5,953 nt of DNA. It comes from an uncultured bacterium. Its GTDB lineage: Bacteria > Eisenbacteria > RBG-16-71-46 > CAIMUX01. The notes under the pieces were generated by a model. The model searched no databases and had not been told where the DNA came from. It saw nothing but the letters and a program-made list of their open reading frames with translations. Of this stretch, positions 1-5,537 are shown piece after piece (the first letter of the stretch is position 1; each line of letters begins with the position of its first letter). The position numbers and the translations under genes are program-made. Location of the stretch: positions 1 through 5,953 of the forward strand of contig CAMPIC010000204.1 in NCBI GenBank assembly GCA_946886185.1, in the 5' to 3' direction.

Positions 1-974
1 CCCCCGAGCGCCTGAGGTTGAGGAGCCCCTGGTAGGGCGCGCAGCGACACGCCGTCCAGGCCCACGGGGCTGAGCGGGACGTTCCATTCCACCGGCAGCC
101 CGAGCCCCCGCAGCAGCTCTTCCTTGTTCTTCGCCTTCCCGCTCAGATCGTCGGCGGAGTATTTGTGCGGAATCAGGGGATCGGTGCTCGGATCCCACTC
201 TCCGTAGTCGACTCCGTTCAGGATCCCGATGAGGTGGTCGGCGCGATGGCGCAGCATCTCCTCCAGGCCCATACCGAACTCCGGCGTCTGGATCTCGCGC
301 GCATAGGTCGGGCTGACCGTGGTCAGAGAGTCGGCGTAGAGAATGCCGGTCTTGAGGAAGCTGATCGTCCCACGCCGCAGATCCTCCTGGTGCAGGAACC
401 CGCGCTCCTCGATTGCCAAATCCTCCTCGATCCCGCTCGGGAAGTTCCCCTGATAGCCGATGTTGTGGATGGTGAGGACGGTGCGCGTGTTTTCGAAGAG
501 CCGATCCCAGCGGTAGAGCGTGCGCAGGAAGAGCGGGATCATCCCCGTCTGCCAGTCGTTGCAGTGGATGATCTGGGGTGACCAACCCATCCGCTGGCAG
601 CACTCGATCGCCGCGCGCTGGAGAAGCAGGAATCGCAGATGCTCGTCCGGATCGTTCGTGTAGAGCGCGGGACGATCGTAGAGCTGCGGGCAGTGGATGA
701 GATAGATCGCGAACGATGTCTCCGGGAGATTGGCGGTGTACGCCGAGAAGGAGAACGTCCGGCCGCCCAGATCGACGGGAATGCGCTGCAAGAAGCGAAC
801 CGGGGTCAGATCCAGTCCGGATCGATCGATTTTCGCATAGAGAGGAAGAAAGACGCGCACGTCGTGACCTCGTCCATGCAGATACTCCGTGAGCGCGCGG
901 GATACGTCGGCCAATCCTCCGGTCTTGGCGAGCGGCGTGAGTTCGGAAGTGACGAACGCGATTCGAAAAGGCAT
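1..974 (-). CDS. glgA: Glycogen synthase GlgA (ADP-glucose type), N-terminal part, cut by window edge
   Basis: This enzyme transfers glucose from ADP-glucose to the non-reducing end of an alpha-1,4-glucan in cytoplasmic glycogen synthesis (family GT5). The ATG is at 974-972 and 324 codons are visible; the usual length is about 480, so the second Rossmann domain is missing. Seen in the sequence: the N-terminal K17-TGGLADV loop that binds ADP-glucose, HCNDWQTG with D140-W141, TIHNIGYQG with H170-N171, then TTVSPTYAREI and GILNGVDYGEWDP, all GT5 landmarks in the right order and spacing. There is no Shine-Dalgarno; TAGACT ends 7 nt before the ATG, so translation may be leaderless. The gene is divergent from the ATP-grasp pair across 61 bp. 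One oddity: after NVPL (residues 298-301) the expected hinge motif (VSRL..QKG.DL) is not seen, so the last ~28 residues (nt 3-86) may contain an indel or sequence error. The family call is secure. Confidence 0.95.
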   Translation of the reverse strand, partial: MPFRIAFVTSELTPLAKTGGLADVSRALTEYLHGRGHDVRVFLPLYAKIDRSGLDLTPVRFLQRIPVDLGGRTFSFSAYTANLPETSFAIYLIHCPQLYDRPALYTNDPDEHLRFLLLQRAAIECCQRMGWSPQIIHCNDWQTGMIPLFLRTLYRWDRLFENTRTVLTIHNIGYQGNFPSGIEEDLAIEERGFLHQEDLRRGTISFLKTGILYADSLTTVSPTYAREIQTPEFGMGLEEMLRHRADHLIGILNGVDYGEWDPSTDPLIPHKYSADDLSGKAKNKEELLRGLGLPVEWNVPLSPVGLDGVSLRALPGAPQPQALG

Positions 975-981
975 GGCGCCC

Positions 982-1010
982 AGTCTAGCCGCAAGCTCGA
1001 GTAGTGGCTA
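982..1010 (-). promoter_or_regulatory. Putative glgA promoter, leaderless type
   Basis: Read on the minus strand, TAGACT (987-982) matches the -10 consensus TATAAT at 4 of 6 positions. A 17-nt spacer upstream lies TAGCCA (1010-1005), which matches TTGACA at 4 of 6. The hexamer ends 7 nt before the glgA ATG, so transcription would begin at or next to the start codon. This agrees with the absence of a Shine-Dalgarno there. It is inferred from sequence only. Confidence 0.4.
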
Positions 1011-1014
1011 GACT
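986..1014 (+). promoter_or_regulatory. Putative promoter of the ATP-grasp operon
   Basis: TAGACT (1009-1014) is a 4-of-6 match to the -10 consensus. The -35 position at 17-nt spacing, TAGCCG (986-991), is only a 3-of-6 match. Transcription would start near 1021, giving a leader of about 15 nt that still includes the AAGGAG ribosome binding site. The element uses the opposite arm of the inverted repeat from the glgA promoter, so the two polymerases would compete for the same DNA. Confidence 0.35.
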
Positions 1015-1022
1015 CAGCGCCG

Positions 1023-1028
1023 AAGGAG
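1023..1028 (+). promoter_or_regulatory. Shine-Dalgarno of the first ATP-grasp gene
   Basis: AAGGAG lies 7 nt before the ATG at 1036, a near-ideal site that fixes this start. It contrasts with glgA and the kinase, which have no comparable sequence. Confidence 0.8.
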
Positions 1029-1035
1029 ACTCTCG

Positions 1036-2256
1036 ATGATCCACGTCGTGTTCGTCGCTCCCTTTCTGCTCGAGGCGACTCTCCGCTTCGTAAAAGGCGC
1101 GGCGGTCCTCCCCGGAGTCCGGCTCTCTCTGATCACGCAGGATCCCCCGACGAAGATTCCCGAGGAGATCGGTTCGCGCATCGAAGAAGTCCGGCGGATC
1201 GAAAATGCGCTCGACGCCGACCAGCTCGCTTCGACCATCCGAGAGATCTCCCGCGAGCTCGGTCCTGCCCGGCATATCCTGGCCGCGCTCGAACAGCTGC
1301 AGGTGCCTCTCGCCCGGGTGCGCGCCGAGCTGGGCATCCCCGGAATGGACGTGCAGACGGCGCAGAACTTCCGTGACAAGTCTCGCATGAAGACGCTCCT
1401 GCAGAAGGCGAACATCCCGTGCGCGAGGCATGCGCTCATTCGTCGCGCGGACGAAGCCCGCGCCTTCGTGTCGCAGGTCGGATTCCCGGTGGTGGTGAAA
1501 CCTCCTTCCGGCTCGGGCGCGCGCCAGACCTTTCGCCTGGAGAACGAGCGCGATCTCGCCGACTACCTCTCCTCCCAGCCGCCGAAGGGAAACGACCCCA
1601 CGCTGTTCGAGGAGTTCATGACCGGTCAGGAGCATTCCTTCGACAGCGTCTATGTGCGCGGGCGACCGGTGTGGTATTCGATCTCCCGCTATCATCCCAC
1701 TCCGCTCGAAGTGATGGAGAAGCCGTGGGTGCAGTGGTGCGTCATCCTCCCGCGAGAGGTGGAAGGTCCGGAGTACGCCGACATTCGCCACCACGGCATG
1801 CGGGTGCTCGACGAGCTCGGGCTCCAGACCGGGCTCAGTCACATGGAATGGTTCCGCCGTCCCGACGGCGGGCTCGCGATCTCCGAAGTCGCGGCGCGAC
1901 CTCCGGGAGCGCAGTTCACCACGCTCATCTCGTACGCGCACGAGCTGGACTTTTACAAGGCATGGCCCCGCCTCTTGGTCTTCGAGGAATTCGAGCCGCC
2001 CCAACGGCGGTACGCGACCGGCGCGGTCTTTCTGCGCGGGCAGGGAGAGGGTCGCGTGCGCGCGATCCACGGCGTCGAGCAGGCTCAGAAGGAGGTCGGG
2101 GACCTCGTGGTGGAGGCGAGCCTTCCGAAGACCGGGCAACCCGCCGCCAGCAGCTACGAGGGAGAGGGATACATCATCGTGCGCGATCCCGAGACCGCGC
2201 GCGTCGAGCATGCCCTCCAACGCATCCTGGAGCTGATCCGGGTGGAACTGGCATAG
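1036..2256 (+). CDS. ATP-grasp family ligase, first of a tandem pair
   Basis: This is a predicted cytosolic 406-aa ATP-grasp enzyme. The family activates a carboxylate as an acyl phosphate with ATP and joins it to an amine or thiol; the substrate here is unknown. The layout is an N-terminal pre-ATP-grasp Rossmann-like region (about 1-105), an FRDKSRMK helix (112-119) that opens the ATP-grasp fold, VVVKP with the ATP-binding lysine K155, a Gly/Ser loop PPSGSGA (156-162), FEEFMTGQEHSFD (191-203), HMEWFRRPDG (269-278) and EVAARPPG (284-291). E271 and E284 are the likely metal ligands. The usual asparagine two residues after the second glutamate is alanine, as in several dipeptide-ligase-like members. 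A C-terminal lobe of about 90 residues contains GEGRVRAIHGVE. A strong Shine-Dalgarno supports the start. It forms an operon with the paralogue 2 nt downstream. L-amino-acid ligase-like is the nearest description I can defend; the exact reaction is not known. Confidence 0.85.
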   Translation: MIHVVFVAPFLLEATLRFVKGAAVLPGVRLSLITQDPPTKIPEEIGSRIEEVRRIENALDADQLASTIREISRELGPARHILAALEQLQVPLARVRAELGIPGMDVQTAQNFRDKSRMKTLLQKANIPCARHALIRRADEARAFVSQVGFPVVVKPPSGSGARQTFRLENERDLADYLSSQPPKGNDPTLFEEFMTGQEHSFDSVYVRGRPVWYSISRYHPTPLEVMEKPWVQWCVILPREVEGPEYADIRHHGMRVLDELGLQTGLSHMEWFRRPDGGLAISEVAARPPGAQFTTLISYAHELDFYKAWPRLLVFEEFEPPQRRYATGAVFLRGQGEGRVRAIHGVEQAQKEVGDLVVEASLPKTGQPAASSYEGEGYIIVRDPETARVEHALQRILELIRVELA

Positions 2257-2258
2257 CC

Positions 2259-3470
2259 ATGCGCATCCTCTTTCTGAGCCCTTCGTTTCCGGCGGAGATG
2301 CCGCTGTTCACCCGCGCGCTCGCCGAGGTTGGAGTCGAGGTCGTGGGAGCCGGCGATCTCGCCGAGTCGATGCTCCCGCCCGATGTTCGAGAAGCGCTCT
2401 CCGGATACATCCAGGTCAGCCTCGGCCACGATCACGAAACGATCGAGACGATCCAGCGCCACGCCGCCGAACCGTTCGACCGGGTCGAGTGTCTCTGGGA
2501 GCCGGGAGTGATGCTGGCCGCGAAGCTGAGGCGCGCTCTGGGGGTGCCCGGTCTCGACGAAGCGCGCACTCTCGCCTTTCGCGACAAGGGCCGCATGAAA
2601 GAGAAGCTCGAAGAGGCGGGGCTCGCGGTGCCTCGGCATGCCCGCGCCCGCACCGAGAGAGCGGTCCGCGAGGCGATCGAGCAGTTCGGTTATCCGATCG
2701 TCCTCAAACCGATCGCGGGAGCGGGCAGCCTCGACACGCATCGTATCGAGGACGAAGAGCAGCTCGAACAGGCGTTGCGCCTGCTCCGGCACGTCGATGA
2801 AGTGAGCGTCGAAGAATACATCCGCGGTGAGGAGTACACCTTCGACACCGTCTGCCATGACGGGGACATCCTCTTCAGCAACATCTCATGGTATCGGCCC
2901 AAGCCGATCGAGGCGCGCAACGAGGCGTGGATCAGCCCACAAACCGTCGGGTTGCGCGACATCGACATTCCCGCGCTCGCTGCGGGCCGCGCGCTCGGCC
3001 GGGAAGTGCTCCGCGCGCTCGAGTTCGACACCGGTTTCACCCACATGGAATGGTTTCGCCGGCCCGACGGAACGGCCGTCTTCTGCGAGATCGCCTGCCG
3101 TCCTCCGGGAGCGCGCAGCGTCGAAGTGATGAACCTCGTGACCGGACGCGATCTGTATCTCGCCTGGGCGGAAGCTCTGCAGACCGGGCGCATCGCCGAC
3201 CCGATCTCGCGCGAGCAGAACGCGGCGGTCATTTTCAAACGGGCGCAAGGAGCGGGGCGGATCTCGCGGATCGAGGGACTGGACACGCTCCGCGCCGAGT
3301 TCGGCTCCCACATCGTGGATGTCGAGCTCCTCCCGATCGGCGCGCATCGGCGCAACTGGAAACAGACTCTTCTCTCGGATGGTTGGGTCACCGTCCGCCA
3401 TCCGGATCTCCCCACCCTGCTCGAGATGGCCGACCGCGTCGGCTCGCAGCTGCAACTGTTCGCCGAGTAA
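2259..3470 (+). CDS. ATP-grasp family ligase, second of a tandem pair
   Basis: This is a 403-aa paralogue of the preceding gene. It shares FRDKxRMK (107-114), IVLKP with K150, a glycine loop (153-157), VEEYIRGEEYTFD (184-196), HMEWFRRPDG (262-271) and EIACRPPG (277-284), and the C-terminal GAGRISRIEGL element. E264 and E277 are the likely metal ligands and sit 13 residues apart, exactly as in the partner. No catalytic residue looks lost, so this is a working second enzyme and not a decayed duplicate. The N-terminal ~100 residues differ strongly from the partner, suggesting a different substrate or interface. The open frame runs back to 1419 inside the first gene, but homology begins at the ATG at 2259. 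Only a weak GGTGGA lies upstream, so the 2-nt gap after TAG suggests translation coupled to the first gene. The function beyond ATP-dependent ligation is unknown. Confidence 0.85.
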   Translation: MRILFLSPSFPAEMPLFTRALAEVGVEVVGAGDLAESMLPPDVREALSGYIQVSLGHDHETIETIQRHAAEPFDRVECLWEPGVMLAAKLRRALGVPGLDEARTLAFRDKGRMKEKLEEAGLAVPRHARARTERAVREAIEQFGYPIVLKPIAGAGSLDTHRIEDEEQLEQALRLLRHVDEVSVEEYIRGEEYTFDTVCHDGDILFSNISWYRPKPIEARNEAWISPQTVGLRDIDIPALAAGRALGREVLRALEFDTGFTHMEWFRRPDGTAVFCEIACRPPGARSVEVMNLVTGRDLYLAWAEALQTGRIADPISREQNAAVIFKRAQGAGRISRIEGLDTLRAEFGSHIVDVELLPIGAHRRNWKQTLLSDGWVTVRHPDLPTLLEMADRVGSQLQLFAE

Positions 3471-3523
3471 CCGAGCGCGTTCCGTCGCAAAGCAATCGGT
3501 CGACTCCTCTCCCCTCCTGAAGA

Positions 3524-3552
3524 GGATTCGGCGCGGCCCCCATCGAATTTTT
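3524..3552 (+). terminator. Weak candidate terminator after the ATP-grasp operon
   Basis: ATTCG (3526-3530) pairs with CGAAT (3544-3548). G-T wobbles can extend the stem on both sides, and a TTTTT run spans 3548-3552. It begins about 54 nt after the stop codon. The stem is short and the loop of about 13 nt is GC-rich, so this is a modest candidate only. Confidence 0.3.
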
Positions 3553-3606
3553 CCGTGAACGCCAGGTCGGTGGCGCGCGTCTAGGAGACCGGTGCCGGAC
3601 CTGCTC

Positions 3607-3623
3607 GGGAGCGATCGGCTCCC
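3607..3623. repeat. Short GC hairpin in the convergent spacer
   Basis: GGGAGC and GCTCCC form a 6-bp perfect stem around GATCG. It lies about 114 nt past the kinase stop on the minus strand and about 137 nt past the ATP-grasp stop on the plus strand. There is no T-tract, so an intrinsic terminator is not shown; a Rho-type or processing hairpin is possible. Confidence 0.4.
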
Positions 3624-3736
3624 CCGGTTCTGGACGAGATCCTGTTGGGAAGATCCGGAGGGCAGTACCCCTCGCGGCGAATGCCTCCGGGCGAGGTTCC
3701 CCCTCTCGGATCCGGGGAGCCTGCCGGTGAGTCGAG

Positions 3737-5341
3737 CTAACGTCCGGCCACGATGCCGGCTCGCTGGTGGGTTCCCCAGTTCGATTGCTCCGATTGCCGG
3801 AGCGCGTTTTCCCACCATGCCTCGGCGCGTTCGCGCGTCCAGGCTGCCGCCAGCTCCCCGCGCGCGAGCATCGCCTGCAGCGCGCGCGCATCCCGCGGCC
3901 TGCCTACCGGATCCCGCGCCAGGCACTGCATCACGATCGCATCCAACCAGGGAGGCGTTTCCGGCGCATGGGTGGACGGCGGCGGCGGATCCTCCTGGAT
4001 CTGCCGCAGCACCACCGCGAGCGGCGACTCCGCCGTGAAGGTCCTTCGTCCCGTGAGCAGCCAGTACGCGATCGCTCCCACCGCGTAGAGGTCCGCGCGC
4101 GCATCCATGGAGTCGCCCCGCGCCACCTCGGGCGCGATATAGCCCGCGGTCCCGGCGAAGGAGTGATCGCCGGTGAGCCTCATGCCGGCACGGCGCTCCT
4201 GCACCATCCCGAAGTCGAGCACCTTCACGAAGTCCGCTTCCAATCCGCGGCGGCAGAGCATGACGTTGCTCGGCTTCATGTCGCGATGGATGAGCCCGCG
4301 ATCGTGAGCGTCAGCCAGGGCGTCGCAGATCTGCATGAGGATGTGCACGGCCCGCTCCGGCGGCGCCGGACCATACTTCGCGACGAACTGCTCGAGAGTG
4401 GGACCGTCCAGCAGCTCCATCACGTAGTAGAAGACACCGCTGTCGGCGATGCCGAAGTCGAAGATCTGGACCGAGTGCGGGCTGGTGAGCTCTGACGTCG
4501 CGCGCGCCTCGCGCTCGAAGCGCAAGAGCGCGCTGCCGGAGTTGCCGGCTCTGTCGATCGCTTCCGGCAGGATCAGCTTGACCGCGGCCGGACGCGCCAG
4601 CATCTGATGGCTCGCGAGCCAGACCTGTCCCATCCCCCCTTCTCCCAGGGGTCGCTCCAATCGATAGCTTCCCATGTGGAGGGCGTGCTCCAGATCGCGC
4701 CGCATCCCGAAGATGACCCGCGCCCCCAGCGTCGCGATCAGAGCCACGACGAACTGCGGATAGACCATCCGCACGATGTCCCCCGTCCCGCGCGGCTCCG
4801 GCGACGAAAACTCCACCGCGTAGACGAGAGCGATCGATCCCAGGACTGCGGCCACGAGGGACGAGACCGCGGTGCGTCCCGGCGCCATCGGTACGAGGAA
4901 CGGAAACGCGAGGATCCACACCGCGACCCAGGAGATGCCCCAGAGCTGCACCCCCTCGGTATAGAACGACGGTTCGCTGGGATCGAGGCTCCCCAGACCG
5001 ATCCCGATCGCGCCCACCGCCTGGAACAGCACCGCGAGATCCAGAAGGCGCGGAGGCGCGACTCGCTCCGACCGCGCCGCCCAGAACACGAGCAGCGAGA
5101 TCGCGACCATCGAGGTCGCCACCGCATGCCCGACATGGAATCGAAAGGGAGCTCCGCCCAGGACGTGGAAGAGCAGCTCGTCCACCGTGAAGATGAGCGG
5201 ATAGGCGGATCCGAAGAGCGCGGCGGTCATCGCCAGGCGCTTGCCGGCGTCTTTCAGGAGGTCGGGGGGAAGTCCGCCCGTCAGCAAGGAGTCGAACGCG
5301 AGGTGAGCTGCCCGAACCTCGGTCGAACCAGGGCGCGTCAT
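3737..5341 (-). CDS. Membrane-anchored Ser/Thr protein kinase (PknB-like catalytic domain at C-terminus)
   Basis: This 534-aa protein is predicted to phosphorylate Ser/Thr residues from the inner face of the membrane. Residues 1-35 are polar, then about six hydrophobic spans follow (near 37-53, 70-89, 99-117, 133-152, 157-177, 190-211). The even number puts both termini in the cytoplasm. The Hanks-type kinase domain runs from about 226 to 495: GEGGMGQVW loop (233-241), AVK with K255, helix-C E278, HRDMKPSN with D354 and N359, DFG 376-378, and APE 403-405. All key residues are intact, so it should be active. The last ~39 residues hold no known domain. Kinase after the membrane region is the reverse of the usual PknB order (kinase, one span, external sensor), and I see no extracellular sensor. 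The ATG at 5341 is chosen because an in-frame stop lies at 5353-5351. It is divergent from egtB and convergent with the ATP-grasp operon. The substrate is unknown. Confidence 0.93.
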   Translation of the reverse strand: MTRPGSTEVRAAHLAFDSLLTGGLPPDLLKDAGKRLAMTAALFGSAYPLIFTVDELLFHVLGGAPFRFHVGHAVATSMVAISLLVFWAARSERVAPPRLLDLAVLFQAVGAIGIGLGSLDPSEPSFYTEGVQLWGISWVAVWILAFPFLVPMAPGRTAVSSLVAAVLGSIALVYAVEFSSPEPRGTGDIVRMVYPQFVVALIATLGARVIFGMRRDLEHALHMGSYRLERPLGEGGMGQVWLASHQMLARPAAVKLILPEAIDRAGNSGSALLRFEREARATSELTSPHSVQIFDFGIADSGVFYYVMELLDGPTLEQFVAKYGPAPPERAVHILMQICDALADAHDRGLIHRDMKPSNVMLCRRGLEADFVKVLDFGMVQERRAGMRLTGDHSFAGTAGYIAPEVARGDSMDARADLYAVGAIAYWLLTGRRTFTAESPLAVVLRQIQEDPPPPSTHAPETPPWLDAIVMQCLARDPVGRPRDARALQAMLARGELAAAWTRERAEAWWENALRQSEQSNWGTHQRAGIVAGR

Positions 5342-5347
5342 TTCACC

Positions 5348-5353
5348 AGTCTA
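5348..5353 (-). promoter_or_regulatory. Putative -10 element of the kinase gene, leaderless type
   Basis: TAGACT (5353-5348 on the minus strand) ends exactly 6 nt before the kinase ATG, which would put the transcription start on the A of the start codon. No usable Shine-Dalgarno is present; GGTGA abuts the ATG too closely. I see no good -35 at 17-18 nt. The same hexamer, with flanking GCGG(C) and GG, precedes glgA. Confidence 0.4.
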
Positions 5354-5519
5354 CCGCAGCCGATCGCCCGAGCTTCGCATCGAACAGATTCGTCTTCGGA
5401 TTCTTCGCGGTTTCTTGACCGGCCGTCGCCCTTCCGCCACCGTCGTCGGAGCACTCCGCGATTGCGCCGGCGCCGAGGATCCGGGTGAGGTCCCAGAGGC
5501 GTAGGCCATCGGCAATTCC

Positions 5520-5525
5520 GGGAGG
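5520..5525 (+). promoter_or_regulatory. Candidate Shine-Dalgarno of egtB
   Basis: GGGAGG lies 12 nt before the ATG at 5538, longer than ideal. Its GAGG part (5522-5525) can pair with CCTC (5530-5533), which could shorten or mask the site. No alternative in-frame start exists between an upstream stop at 5502 and 5538. Confidence 0.45.
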
Positions 5526-5537
5526 TATCCCTCGAGC

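Larger units (their letters stand above)
982..1014. repeat. Perfect 9-bp inverted repeat in the divergent glgA / ATP-grasp control region
   Basis: AGTCTAGCC at 982-990 is exactly matched by its reverse complement GGCTAGACT at 1006-1014. Pairing can extend inward by one G-T and one C-G pair, leaving an 11-nt loop that itself contains the palindrome CTCGAG (996-1001). The dyad fills over half of the 61-bp gap between the two divergent start codons, so it is either a regulator binding site or a pair of mirrored promoters. That it is an operator is inference; the symmetry is directly visible. Confidence 0.7.
3471..3736. other. Convergent intergenic spacer, no gene seen
   Basis: These 266 bp separate the stop of the ATP-grasp operon from the stop of the convergent kinase gene. 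I see no ORF with family motifs or credible initiation. The stretch holds several short dyads: a weak T-tailed hairpin near 3524-3552, GGGAGC/GCTCCC around a GATCG loop (3607-3623), and CCGGAGG (3655-3661) with CCTCCGG (3684-3690) across a 22-nt loop. The last two lack a T-run on either side. Transcription termination is the natural role for the region. Confidence 0.5.
5342..5537. other. Divergent spacer between the kinase gene and egtB
   Basis: This 196-bp stretch should carry promoters for both neighbours. Visible are TTGACC (5415-5420), a possible -35 for egtB without a clear -10 partner, and two short dyads: CGGAG-CA-CTCCG (5447-5458) and the palindrome GCGCCGGCGC (5464-5473). In a GC-rich genome such dyads can arise by chance. 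I see no coding region in it. Confidence 0.45.

Noticed and set aside
165..1004. Two plus-strand frames (165-581 and 639-1004) opposite glgA
   Set aside because: They lie antisense to a clear glycogen synthase and show no family features.
985..2220. 411-codon minus-strand open frame antisense to the first ATP-grasp gene
   Set aside because: It has no recognisable motif, is rich in Arg/Leu/His/Asp as expected for a GC-rich antisense shadow, and sits opposite a gene with clear ATP-grasp motifs.
1419..2258. Upstream in-frame extension of the second ATP-grasp gene, 280 codons inside the first gene
   Set aside because: The extension is arginine/proline-rich shadow sequence with no family motif and overlaps a real gene in another frame. 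Family homology begins at the ATG at 2259.
3592..4038. 148-codon plus-strand frame starting at GTG in the convergent spacer
   Set aside because: Most of it overlaps the kinase C-terminus antisense, it has a poor start with no good ribosome site, and its composition is Pro/Arg/Ala-rich without motifs.
5464..5473. 10-bp palindrome GCGCCGGCGC upstream of egtB as an operator
   Set aside because: Pure G/C palindromes of this size are common by chance in such a GC-rich sequence, and no second copy is seen in the window.
4607..5488. 293-codon plus-strand open frame opposite the kinase gene
   Set aside because: It is highly charged, Arg/His/Asp-rich low-complexity sequence opposite intact membrane and kinase motifs; it looks like a shadow.
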